Source: Candidatus Borkfalkia faecipullorum
GTDB lineage: Bacteria; Bacillota; Clostridia; Christensenellales; Borkfalkiaceae
Direction: 5' to 3'
NCBI GenBank assembly: GCA_019114245.1
Contig: DXFX01000103.1
Coordinates: forward strand, 1-59,042
DNA: 59,042 nucleotides
The stretch's first letter is position 1, and each line of letters opens with the position of its first letter. Under the pieces are notes generated by a model. That model had not been told where the DNA came from. It worked only from the letters and a program-made list of their open reading frames with translations, and did not search any database. Position numbers and translations under genes: made by a program. Shown here in pieces: positions 24,090 to 31,967 of the stretch.

Positions 24090-24118
24090 GCCGCTCCGCC
24101 TTCTCGGAGCGGCTTTTT
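24090..24118 (+). terminator. intrinsic terminator 2
   Basis: GCCGCTCCG pairs with CGGAGCGGC (24090-24113) with a six-base loop, followed by TTTTT. It shares the GGCTTTTTAT end with the next hairpin. Confidence 0.8.
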
Positions 24119-24189
24119 ATTCTTCTGTGTGCATTTGCACTTTCCCTTTGCCGCACTTAGCATTTATTCCTGCTCTTTCCCTTCATTCT

Positions 24190-24227
24190 GCCGCCCCTTC
24201 TGCCCGCCTCTGCAGGGGCGGCTTTTT
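24190..24227 (+). terminator. intrinsic terminator 3
   Basis: GCCGCCCCT pairs with AGGGGCGGC (24190-24222), followed by TTTTT. No gene lies between terminators 2 and 3, so the intervening ~75 bases may be a short RNA or decayed sequence. Confidence 0.75.
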
Positions 24228-24280
24228 ATGTGCGCCCTCGCCTTCGATCATTTTTTTCTCCGCAATATTCATAAAAAGAC

Positions 24281-24309
24281 TTGACAAACAATACTATGTA
24301 ATGTATAGT
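24281..24309 (+). promoter_or_regulatory. sigma-A promoter of the padR operon
   Basis: TTGACA (24281-24286) and TATAGT (24304-24309) are spaced by 17 bases. The start codon follows 35 bases later, with GGGAGG before it. Confidence 0.85.
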
Positions 24310-24312
24310 ATT
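24290..24312. promoter_or_regulatory. candidate PadR operator
   Basis: AATACTAT (24290-24297) and its exact complement ATAGTATT (24305-24312) flank a seven-base centre. The palindrome fills the promoter spacer and covers the -10 box, as expected for PadR autorepression. The ATGT...ACAT-like core resembles known PadR sites. Confidence 0.7.
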
Positions 24313-24344
24313 GTGTATAAAGTAGTATTGAAACGGGAGGCGGC

Positions 24345-24659
24345 ATGGATACACAACTGAAAAAGGGGTTGCTGGACGTATGCGTGCTTTCCGTACTGCG
24401 GGAAGGCGAATCGTACGGCTACAAGATCATCACGGACATTGCCCCCTATATAGAGATCTCGGAATCCACCCTGTACCCTATTTTAAAAAGGCTGGAAAGT
24501 GCGGGAGCGGTGACGACGCACAGCCGCGAATTTAACGGCAGGCTGCGCAAGTACTACCGCATTACGCAAAAGGGGCTGACAAAGATAGACGAATTTATCC
24601 AGGACGTAAGGGAATTTGAGCGCATTTACCGCTTTATTTCCAAAGGAGACAAACAATGA
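24345..24659 (+). CDS. PadR-family transcriptional regulator
   Basis: This 104-residue winged-helix repressor starts MDTQLKKGLLDVCVLSVL, contains YGYKIITDI and the recognition region SESTLYPILKRLESAGAV, then the wing GRLRKYYRITQKG, and ends in a short dimerisation helix. It is the PadR-s2 (short) class. Its operon continues with DUF1700 and DUF4097 genes, a widespread Clostridial set for which an envelope-stress role is suspected. The palindrome in its promoter suggests autoregulation. It overlaps the next start by four bases. Confidence 0.94.
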   Translation: MDTQLKKGLLDVCVLSVLREGESYGYKIITDIAPYIEISESTLYPILKRLESAGAVTTHSREFNGRLRKYYRITQKGLTKIDEFIQDVREFERIYRFISKGDKQ

Positions 24660-25220
24660 CAAGCAAACAGTGGTTCAAAAGATTGAAGCGCGCGCTCGGC
24701 TCCCTTCCGCGAAACGAAAGGGACGCCGCCGTACAATTTTACACAGAAATGTATGAGGACAAGCGGGAAAACGGCGAAACGGAAGCGGATATTCTGGCAG
24801 GATTCGGACTTCCCGAAAGCGTTGCGGCGAACATTCTCAGCGAGAAAGACCCCCTGCCTCCCGCGCCAAGTGCAGGAAGTACCGTCGCGCGCTGGGGTGG
24901 GCGGCTTTTTCCTGTTTATCTGCGTCGGGATCCCCGTGTTTGCCGTCCTCTTTTCGCTCATCGTCACGGCCGCATCGCTGTGCGCAAGCGGAGCGGTTGT
25001 CTGTCTTGCGGGCATCGCCGACTTTGTCTGGGCCCTGATCGTCCTGGCAAAGGGGACGGAAGTCGCCGCCGTGGCGCACCTCGGCATCGGGATTGCTACG
25101 GCGGGCGCAGGACTTTTAATGATCCCCTGCTTTGCACTTTGCGTAAAGGGATTGTTTTTTGTCTGCAAAAAATCGCTGGCCTTTACGGGCAGAATGATGA
25201 CGGGAAAAGGGAGGGCGTGA
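24656..25220 (+). pseudogene. DUF1700 (HAAS-like) membrane protein, frameshifted
   Basis: Frame one gives a convincing DUF1700 N-terminus (MTSKQWFKRLKRALGSLPRN, then DAAVQFYTEMYEDKRENGET and an AGFGLPESVA segment) to ~24850. After that it turns into Arg-rich nonsense. The transmembrane part of the family is in the next frame, from about 24900 (FFLFICVGIPVFAVLFSL and two further hydrophobic helices) to a TGA at 25218-25220. A +1 shift lies between ~24850 and ~24900. A short basic stretch reading KCRKYRRALGW exists in the third frame, so two single-base changes, near CCCCC at ~24850 and TTTTT at ~24909, would restore a smooth protein. It may be a sequencing error or a recent mutation. Confidence 0.75.
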
Positions 25221-25221
25221 C

Positions 25222-26160
25222 ATGAAATTGTGTACTAAAATCTGTCTGTGGACAGGAGGATTGCTCCTTGCGGCAGGCGCCGTCCTGTTTGTGTGCGGCA
25301 TAGCGGCAAAAAACTGGGATTTTGATAAACTTGCCACCGTCCGCTACGAACAGCAGGAATACGTTGCGCAGAGCGACGTTACAGACGTCGTATTGAATTT
25401 TGATGTGAGTGGCATCCGCATCGTACAAGACAAGAATACGCAAAAGATGACCTGCTCTTACCCCGTTGCGAAAGATCTCGTCAGCGGAAAGAGTGCGCAG
25501 GTGACTACCTCGGAAGAGGACGGCGTGCTGACCTTCACCGAAAAGAAATTGGGATTTTCCCTCTTTCGTTGGGATACGGACACGCCGACGCTCGTTCTCA
25601 CCGTGCCGGAAAACACCGCTTCCCTGTCTGTCAGCACGGGCGTGGGCGACATTGAACTGGACGGTCTGACGGCGGAAGAGAGCATTTTCCTGAAAACGGA
25701 CGTGGGTAAAATTGTGTGCAAAAACGTGACCGCTGAAAAAATCGAGCTGCATTCCGGGGTAGGCGACATCACGGCGGAAAATTGCAGCGCAAACGGCACC
25801 CTGACCATAGACGGGGACGTGTGCAACGTGCAGATGAAAGACCTTGACGGCGGCAAGATCTCCGTCAATACAAATTTGGGCGATATTTCTTTGCTGGGCT
25901 CTCTTTCCGCCGCGCAGGCGGAAATGACCGCCGATACGGGAAGCATAGACCTTTCAAAGGGGACAACGGATGCGCAAAGCCTCGCCCTTTCCACGGCATT
26001 GGGCGACATAAGCGCCTTCCTTACGGGAATGCGGGCAGATTACGCCGCCGAAGTGACCTGGGACGTCGGGGAATCCAACCTCTACCCTTCGGAAAGCGGA
26101 ACGCGCACCCTGAAAGTCAGCACAAGTTGCGGCAGCATTCATGTGTCGTTTGCCGCATAA
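25222..26160 (+). CDS. DUF4097 family beta-helical protein
   Basis: This 312-residue protein has one N-terminal transmembrane helix (~7-28) and an extracytoplasmic part made of repeating short beta-strands, visible as STGVGDIELDG, SGVGDITAEN, NTNLGDISLLG, TALGDISAFL and STSCGSIHVSF. This is the DUF4097/DUF4098 right-handed repeat pattern. Such proteins are almost always found with PadR and DUF1700 genes, as here; the biochemical role is unknown. It begins one base after the DUF1700 stop, so it should be co-translated and may still be made despite the upstream frameshift. Confidence 0.88.
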   Translation: MKLCTKICLWTGGLLLAAGAVLFVCGIAAKNWDFDKLATVRYEQQEYVAQSDVTDVVLNFDVSGIRIVQDKNTQKMTCSYPVAKDLVSGKSAQVTTSEEDGVLTFTEKKLGFSLFRWDTDTPTLVLTVPENTASLSVSTGVGDIELDGLTAEESIFLKTDVGKIVCKNVTAEKIELHSGVGDITAENCSANGTLTIDGDVCNVQMKDLDGGKISVNTNLGDISLLGSLSAAQAEMTADTGSIDLSKGTTDAQSLALSTALGDISAFLTGMRADYAAEVTWDVGESNLYPSESGTRTLKVSTSCGSIHVSFAA

Positions 26161-26247
26161 GAACGGGCGGAGCGCCCTCTTTGCGCCGCAAAACAAATGC
26201 GGAAACGGCCATCTCTGAAATTTTCTTTTATAACCCGGTCTTTCACT

Positions 26248-26288
26248 GAAAAAGCGGGCGGCGCAAAAGCGCCGCCCGCCTATTTTTT
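26248..26288. terminator. bidirectional terminator between convergent operons
   Basis: GCGGGCGGCGC and GCGCCGCCCGC (26254-26279) form a perfect 11-bp stem with an AAAA loop. TATTTTTT follows on the plus strand and TTTTTC on the minus strand, serving both the DUF4097 operon and the GH3 gene. Confidence 0.9.
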
Positions 26289-28284
26289 ATAAAACGATCT
26301 TTCCGTCTTTGACGGCGATCTTTGCCTGCAGGCGGATGTCCCGCGAGGAGGCCCCCACCAGAATTTCGTAAATGCCGTCCTCCGTCTTCCAGCGATCCTG
26401 CGCCGTGGAATAGTAGGCAAAGGCGTCTGCCTCCAGCGTCGTTTCCGCAACCGCAGTCTTTCCTGCGGCGACGAATGTCTTTGTATAGCCTTTGAGTTCC
26501 TTTTCAGGCCTGTAAACGAAGCAGACCGCAGGGCGCACGTAGATCTGGCTGATCTCCTTTCCGTCCCTGTCCGAAACGTTTTTCAGGGTAAAGCGCAGCG
26601 TGAGACCCTTTTCCCCGACAGAAAGTTCCAATCCTTCATACTCGAAAGAGGAATAGCTCAGCCCGAAGCCGAAGGGGAAGGCAACTTCCTTGCCCTGCCT
26701 GTCATAGCCGCGGTAGCCCACGTCCAGCCCTTCCTGATAGCGGGCGACGCAGGGATCGTTGTATGTTCCGTAGGAAGTGGAATCTTCCAGGCAGAGCGGG
26801 AAGGATTCGGAGAGTTTTCCGCTGGGATTTGCGGCGCCCGTGAGGAGATCGGCAAGCGCTTCGCCGCCGCCCTCGCCGCAGAACCCTGCCCAGAGAATGA
26901 CGGAAACCTTGTCTTTCCAGGCGCTCATATCCAGCGCACTGCCCGCAAAGAGCACCACCACCGTCTTGCTGCAGCGGCGCGCCGTTTCCAGGATCATGTT
27001 TTCCTGCACGGCGGGCAGGCGCATACTGTCGCGGTCGTTGCCCTCGCACTCGATGTCCGCACCCGTCCCCGCGCAGACAATGGCAACGTCGCTTTCCTCC
27101 GCATACAGCAAAGCTTTATGCGCTTTCTGCCAGTTGGAACCGATCCCCTTCGGCCAGAAAGCGGCGTCGAACTTCACTTCAACGCCCAGCCGTTCGCCGA
27201 GGAGTTTGGGCAGGTTGAAGAGCTCTCCCTGCCAGGGTACCATGGCGGAACCGCCGCCCGCCACGAGCGAGCACCTGCCCGGCGCGGCGAACTCTCCGCA
27301 GACGGAGAGTTTTGTCCCCTTGCAAAGGGGAAGAACGCCGTCGTTTTTGAGGAGCACCATGCCTTCCTGCGCGATCTCGCGCGCGACTGCAAGCCGTTCC
27401 TGTTTGCTCCTTTTCACCTTTCTCGTCTTGCGCATTTCCTCGCAGCGATAGACAAGTTCCAATACGCGCGCGGCGCAGGCGTCCAGCTCCTCATCGGAGA
27501 TGAGCCCCGCCTTATAATCGGCGACGAACGCCTCGTAATTTTTCTGATTGAAGGGAAACTCGACGTCCAGCCCCGCTTTTGCGGCGGCGGTGCGGTTGCG
27601 CACCGCTTCCCAGTCCGAATAGATGGCGCCGTCGAAGCCGAACTCTTTGCGCAGAATGTCAAACCCCTTCTTGTTTTCGGATGCGTAGACGCCGTTGATA
27701 CGGTTGTACGCGCACATTGCCGAAACGGGCTTTGCCCTGCAGGCAAGCCGGAACGGCTTTAAGTAGATCTCGCGCAGGGTGCGCTCGTCCACTTCGCTGG
27801 ACTGCTCGAAACGGTTGTATTCGAGGTTGTTTGCGTAAAAATGTTTGAGGCAGGCGCCCACGCCGCCGCTCTGCAAACCGTCTATGTACTCATAGGCGAG
27901 CGTACCCGCAAGGTACGGATCTTCCGAAAAATACTCGAAGTTGCGCCCGTTGAGCGGATTGCGCTTGATATTCACGCCCGGAGCAAGGAGAATGTCCACC
28001 TCGCTGTCGATACAGTCGTCGGCGAGCGATTCGCCCATTTTGCGCGCGCAATCGCGGTTCCAGGTATTGGCGAGCATCTGAATGGCGGGATAGGCAATGG
28101 AAGGGACGTCTCTCTTCCAGACGCCCTTTTCGTCGTATTCGGGTTTGCGCACCCCCACCGGCCCGTCGGACACGGTGACCTGCGGAAGTTTTCCGCCGAG
28201 GGAATGGGTATGCCAGAACCCTTCGCTGCACAGAAGCCGGAGTTTTTCCTCCGCCGTAAGATCTTTTACTGTCAATTTTTTCAT
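26287..28284 (-). CDS. glycoside hydrolase family 3 (beta-glucosidase-like)
   Basis: This 665-residue retaining glycosidase would release terminal beta-linked sugars. It has the GH3 N-terminal barrel with LLAPGVNIKRNPLNGRNFEYFSED split across residues 99-122, CLKHFYANN near 145, and the nucleophile Asp224 in GAIYSDWEAV. The alpha/beta sandwich follows, then a C-terminal fibronectin-III-like domain. There is no signal peptide, so it acts on imported oligosaccharides. It lies 16 bases after the DUF4965-type gene and shares its promoter at 30351. The sugar specificity is not readable. Confidence 0.92.
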   Translation of the reverse strand: MKKLTVKDLTAEEKLRLLCSEGFWHTHSLGGKLPQVTVSDGPVGVRKPEYDEKGVWKRDVPSIAYPAIQMLANTWNRDCARKMGESLADDCIDSEVDILLAPGVNIKRNPLNGRNFEYFSEDPYLAGTLAYEYIDGLQSGGVGACLKHFYANNLEYNRFEQSSEVDERTLREIYLKPFRLACRAKPVSAMCAYNRINGVYASENKKGFDILRKEFGFDGAIYSDWEAVRNRTAAAKAGLDVEFPFNQKNYEAFVADYKAGLISDEELDACAARVLELVYRCEEMRKTRKVKRSKQERLAVAREIAQEGMVLLKNDGVLPLCKGTKLSVCGEFAAPGRCSLVAGGGSAMVPWQGELFNLPKLLGERLGVEVKFDAAFWPKGIGSNWQKAHKALLYAEESDVAIVCAGTGADIECEGNDRDSMRLPAVQENMILETARRCSKTVVVLFAGSALDMSAWKDKVSVILWAGFCGEGGGEALADLLTGAANPSGKLSESFPLCLEDSTSYGTYNDPCVARYQEGLDVGYRGYDRQGKEVAFPFGFGLSYSSFEYEGLELSVGEKGLTLRFTLKNVSDRDGKEISQIYVRPAVCFVYRPEKELKGYTKTFVAAGKTAVAETTLEADAFAYYSTAQDRWKTEDGIYEILVGASSRDIRLQAKIAVKDGKIVL

Positions 28285-28300
28285 ATACGTACCCCGAAAA

Positions 28301-30319
28301 TCATTTCAAAAGCATTTTTCCGCTCTCTTTGAGCAGGGGCGCAAAGATCCCCCCGACGACACTGCGGTTGATGAAATGCACGATGTCGCCGCGGCCCGCA
28401 TAGTACCAGTCGCCGAAGGCAACGCGGGTGGGCGTTTCGGCAAGGTAGCGCACCACGGGCAGATAGATCTGCTCCGCCTTTTTCTTGTCGTCCGTCAGAG
28501 CCGCCGCCCAGAGGATCCAGTCTGCCTTGGTATAGCTTTCGCGCGTGTCCAGCGGGACGCCGTAACGCAGGTTCTTTTGGATGTAATAGTCCGTTTCCCG
28601 TTCGCAGACGTCCTGTCCGATGAGATCGTACCCGAACAGCTTGTCAAACAGAATGTTGTATTTGATGGAGTAGGTATCCTTCTTCCCGTACGCGAGCGGC
28701 ATGACCCCCTCCCCAACGGACGCCTTGAATTTTTCCGCAAAAGTACGCGCGCGCTTTTCATACTCCTCGGCGAGCGCTTCCTTGCCCAGAGCGCGGCACA
28801 CGATCGCAAAGCTCTCGATGCCGACCAGCGCCTTGACGGAAAGGTTGACGTTGCCCGCAAGATGCCCCGCAAAGTCGTCCGTACACAGCTGGTTATCGGG
28901 GCGGAGTCCGAATTTTTCCAGATACTTCACCCACTTTCTGAGCAGCGGGAAGTTTTTCTTTGCAAGCGACTTGTCCCCGCCCGCAACGATCGCCGCCGCC
29001 GTCATGATGAGCATATTGCCGCATTCTTCCACGGGCATCTGGCAGTTTTTATCGTACACGTTGCTCTCCGCGGGACGAAGGTACAGCATCTGATTGGTGC
29101 GCGGCGAAGTCCACGAGGAAAACATATCACAGCAATATTTGTCGTGTCGGCGCGCCGTGCCGTATACCTGCCCCGAACACCAGGGATAAGTCCCCAGATC
29201 GTGCGGCGCAAAATCGTAATTCCAGACGGGCATTTTAGCAAAATCGTATATGCCGCGCGCCATGGCGTTAACAAGTTCGGGATTGTACAGCAGGAATACG
29301 GGAATGGACGGATAACTCACGTCCGCCGTGCCGATACAGCCGTTGGAATTGTTTTCCTTGGAAAGGAACAGCAGTTCCCCCTTGGAGTTTTGCACAAGTT
29401 TGTGCGCTCCCACGGACTGCCTGAGAGCGGCGCAGGCGAGGGTGTAATACCCTTCCCCCACTTTGGCGCAATCCTCTTTGAGCTTTGCATCGAAATCCGC
29501 GCATTGCTTTAAAATGCTGTCGTGCTCCGCTCTGGAAAAATCCATCGCGTCCACGATGGTCTTGCCGCCCTCGAAGAAGTAGCATTTCAGCCATTCCCCG
29601 AAATAGAAAATGGAGACCTTGTCGTCGAACGCGGTCATGAAATACCCTTTTTTCGACCTGTTTACGCCGAGAATATACAGACGTTCGCAGTCCTTGCGGA
29701 TGTAATCCGTCTTTCCTTCCGAGACGTAGAGATTGACGCCCGCATCGCTGACCAGCCAGCTCTCTTCCGCGGCGATGTACACGTCGCCCCAGTCGGGCGC
29801 GACGCAGTCGCTCGTGTCCGAGAGGACCATGTTGCGGCCGCGGGTGAAATATGCCGCCTCATACCCTTTCAGAGGCAGGACGCCGCCCACCACCCAGGCG
29901 CGCTCGCCGTTGTAGCAGAACTCTTCGTCCAGAGAGATCGCCGCGGAGAAATCGGCGGGGAGCTCCCCTTCGGGGAAAATTTCGTACTCGGTATAGCAGA
30001 CGGGGCAGGAGAGCACCTTTAAATTCTGCGGCAGAAGCGGAGAAACAAAGCTGACCTTCAAGGTGAATCCTTCCCCGCGGAACTCGTAATCCGTGGAAAA
30101 AGCGGTGACGGAAACATTGGTCTGCTTCAAAGGCTCTGCGCCGTCGCGCCTGCCCAGAAAGCAATACGTCTTGCCGTTGTAGCGGACAAATCCGCAGGCA
30201 CGGTGTTCCAGACCCGTCCAGAACACGGTGTCGCCGCCGTTGAGGGCGTCCGTCTTGGACCAGACGGAAAACATGGGATCGATCACCCAGAGGGGATAAG
30301 CAGGTAAAATTCTTTGCAT
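28301..30319 (-). CDS. glutaminase A-like / DUF4965-DUF1793 family protein
   Basis: This 672-residue cytoplasmic protein has no signal peptide. It starts YPLWVIDPMFSVWSKTD, matching the DUF4964 segment, followed by a beta-rich middle. From ~residue 300 an all-helical domain with VSYPSIPVFLLYNPELV, WNYDFAPHDLGTYPW and CTDDFAGHLAGNVNLSVKAL matches the DUF4965/DUF1793 six-hairpin fold. The family carries the name glutaminase A from fungal members, but many bacterial members sit among glycosidases and are probably carbohydrate-active. Its pairing with a GH3 gene favours that here. The reaction remains unassigned. Confidence 0.82.
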   Translation of the reverse strand: MQRILPAYPLWVIDPMFSVWSKTDALNGGDTVFWTGLEHRACGFVRYNGKTYCFLGRRDGAEPLKQTNVSVTAFSTDYEFRGEGFTLKVSFVSPLLPQNLKVLSCPVCYTEYEIFPEGELPADFSAAISLDEEFCYNGERAWVVGGVLPLKGYEAAYFTRGRNMVLSDTSDCVAPDWGDVYIAAEESWLVSDAGVNLYVSEGKTDYIRKDCERLYILGVNRSKKGYFMTAFDDKVSIFYFGEWLKCYFFEGGKTIVDAMDFSRAEHDSILKQCADFDAKLKEDCAKVGEGYYTLACAALRQSVGAHKLVQNSKGELLFLSKENNSNGCIGTADVSYPSIPVFLLYNPELVNAMARGIYDFAKMPVWNYDFAPHDLGTYPWCSGQVYGTARRHDKYCCDMFSSWTSPRTNQMLYLRPAESNVYDKNCQMPVEECGNMLIMTAAAIVAGGDKSLAKKNFPLLRKWVKYLEKFGLRPDNQLCTDDFAGHLAGNVNLSVKALVGIESFAIVCRALGKEALAEEYEKRARTFAEKFKASVGEGVMPLAYGKKDTYSIKYNILFDKLFGYDLIGQDVCERETDYYIQKNLRYGVPLDTRESYTKADWILWAAALTDDKKKAEQIYLPVVRYLAETPTRVAFGDWYYAGRGDIVHFINRSVVGGIFAPLLKESGKMLLK

Positions 30320-30350
30320 GATATTGCTCCTTTTTTATGTAGGCATATAT

Positions 30351-30379
30351 AAAGTAACAGAGAAATATGAGAAAGTCAA
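30351..30379 (-). promoter_or_regulatory. promoter of the DUF4965-GH3 operon
   Basis: On the minus strand TTGACT (30379-30374) and TACTTT (30356-30351) have a 17-base spacer. The start codon is ~32 bases downstream with AAGGAGC before it. The rest of the 264-base divergent gap shows only the MFS promoter. Confidence 0.6.
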
Positions 30380-30483
30380 GCCTATTTTCAGATTTGTGTC
30401 CTGCAAAAAGAATCGGTCGGGAAAGGGCAGAGCGCGATCCGCAAAAATTTTTTTGAAGCTGACCAAAGAGAGGGTGCGGAAAC

Positions 30484-30512
30484 TTGCACTTTGCGGCGAT
30501 TTTTATTATAAT
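30484..30512 (+). promoter_or_regulatory. sigma-A promoter of the MFS transporter
   Basis: TTGCAC (30484-30489) and a consensus TATAAT (30507-30512) are spaced by 17 bases. The leader to the ATG at 30584 is ~65 bases, with GGGAG near the start. Confidence 0.8.
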
Positions 30513-30583
30513 CGGTATTGTTGCCGCGCAAAAATCCGCAGAATGCGGACTGCGCGGAGAAAACTCTTTCGGGAGAATAAAAA

Positions 30584-31756
30584 ATGTACTCGCTCTTGCT
30601 TGCCCTGATCTATCTCGCCTTTATCAGTCTGGGGCTGCCCGATTCCCTGCTCGGCGCGGGCTGGCCCGCCATGCACGCCGAACTGGGCGTTCCCATCTCC
30701 TACATGGGGATCGTGACCATGGTCATTTCGGGAGGGACCATCCTTTCCAGCCTGCTTTCGGACAGGCTGACAAGAAAATTCGGCGCGCGCATCGTGACGG
30801 TGGTCAGCGTCTTTCTGACCGCGGCGGCGCTGTTCGGATTTTCCTTTGCGAGCAAATTCTGGATGCTCATTCTCTTTGCCGTCCCCTACGGGCTGGGCGC
30901 GGGCGCCATCGACGCGGCGCTGAACAACTATGTGGCGCTGCACTACAAATCCAGGCACATGAGCTGGCTGCACTGCTTTTGGGGAGTGGGGACGATCATC
31001 AGCCCCTTTGTGATGAGCTACGCCCTCGCCTCCTCCGTGTGGAACAACGGCTACCGCATTGTTGGATTTATCCAGCTGGGCATTGCGCTGGTGCTGCTCT
31101 GCACCCTGCCGCTGTGGAAGGTGAACAAGACCGCCGCCGTGACGGAGCAAAAGAGCGTGGGACTGATCGGCGCATTGAAGATACGCGGCGTCCCCTTTCT
31201 GCTCCTCGGATTTTTTGCCTATTGCGCGGCGGAGGCGACCGCCATGCACTGGGCAAGCACCTATTTTGCCGAAGTGAAGGGCCTTGCCGTGGAACAGGCG
31301 GCACAATTTGCCTCCCTCTTCTACATCGGGCTCACCGCCAGCCGATTTGTTGCAGGTTTTCTCACCGAAAAACTGGGAGACAGAAAGATGATCGTCGCGG
31401 GGACGTGCATCCTCCTTGCGGGGATCGTCCTGCTCGTCCTCCCCGCGCCCACGCCCCTTGCCGTGGCGGGATTCATCGTGGTCGGGTTCGGGTGCGGGCC
31501 CGTCTATCCCTGCATCATCCACTCCACCCCGAACAACTTCGGCGCGGAAAACTCGGGCGCGATCATCGGCATCCAGATGGCGAGCGCCTACGTCGGCTCC
31601 ACCTTCATCCCGCCCCTGTTCGGACTGCTCGGCAGGCGGATCGGATTTTCCTTCCTGCCCTGGTACCTGGCGGCGTTTGCACTGCTGATGATCCTCATGA
31701 CCGAACTCACCTTCCGCCTGACCAAAAAGAGAGAAACGCCCGCGGACAAAGAGTGA
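30584..31756 (+). CDS. MFS transporter, probable sugar carrier
   Basis: This 390-residue protein has 12 transmembrane helices and the MFS motif DRLTRKFGAR after helix 2. Several features resemble the fucose/glucose MFS group: a LALIYLAFISLGLPDSLLG start, YGLGAGAIDAALNNYVA, and LHCFWGVG. It is divergent from the DUF4965-GH3 operon and likely supplies its substrate or exports a product. It has its own promoter and a very stable terminator. Substrate is inferred from context only. Confidence 0.87.
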   Translation: MYSLLLALIYLAFISLGLPDSLLGAGWPAMHAELGVPISYMGIVTMVISGGTILSSLLSDRLTRKFGARIVTVVSVFLTAAALFGFSFASKFWMLILFAVPYGLGAGAIDAALNNYVALHYKSRHMSWLHCFWGVGTIISPFVMSYALASSVWNNGYRIVGFIQLGIALVLLCTLPLWKVNKTAAVTEQKSVGLIGALKIRGVPFLLLGFFAYCAAEATAMHWASTYFAEVKGLAVEQAAQFASLFYIGLTASRFVAGFLTEKLGDRKMIVAGTCILLAGIVLLVLPAPTPLAVAGFIVVGFGCGPVYPCIIHSTPNNFGAENSGAIIGIQMASAYVGSTFIPPLFGLLGRRIGFSFLPWYLAAFALLMILMTELTFRLTKKRETPADKE

Positions 31757-31825
31757 TTTTTGCGCACGGACTTTTGCAAAGGCGCCCCGCCGCACGGGAA
31801 AAAATCCTGCACCCGCAAACAAAAA

Positions 31826-31880
31826 GCCGGACTTGCGCGGCGACGCAAATGCGTTGCCGCGCAAGTCCGGCCCTTTTTTT
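31826..31880 (+). terminator. strong intrinsic terminator after the MFS gene
   Basis: A 16-bp perfect outer stem (31826-31841 with 31856-31871) continues into an inner GACGC/GCGTT helix with an AAAT loop, and eight T follow. Confidence 0.93.
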
Positions 31881-31924
31881 CCTCTTTGCCGATTTCCCGC
31901 ATATGTCGGCTGCCGCATAAAAAA

Positions 31925-31952
31925 ACAGAGGCGGAAACCGCCTCTGTTTTTT
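31925..31952. terminator. bidirectional terminator ending the GPH operon
   Basis: ACAGAGGCGG and CCGCCTCTGT (31925-31947) form a 10-bp stem with a three-base loop. T-rich sequence follows on both strands. It lies 16 bases past the GPH symporter stop. Confidence 0.85.
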
Positions 31953-31967
31953 CGGAGCGCCGTGCGC

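Noticed and set aside
24656..25225. Reading the 189-codon frame as an intact soluble protein
   Set aside because: After ~65 residues it becomes Arg/Cys-rich with no family pattern, whereas the neighbouring frame supplies the expected membrane helices; a frameshift is the better explanation.
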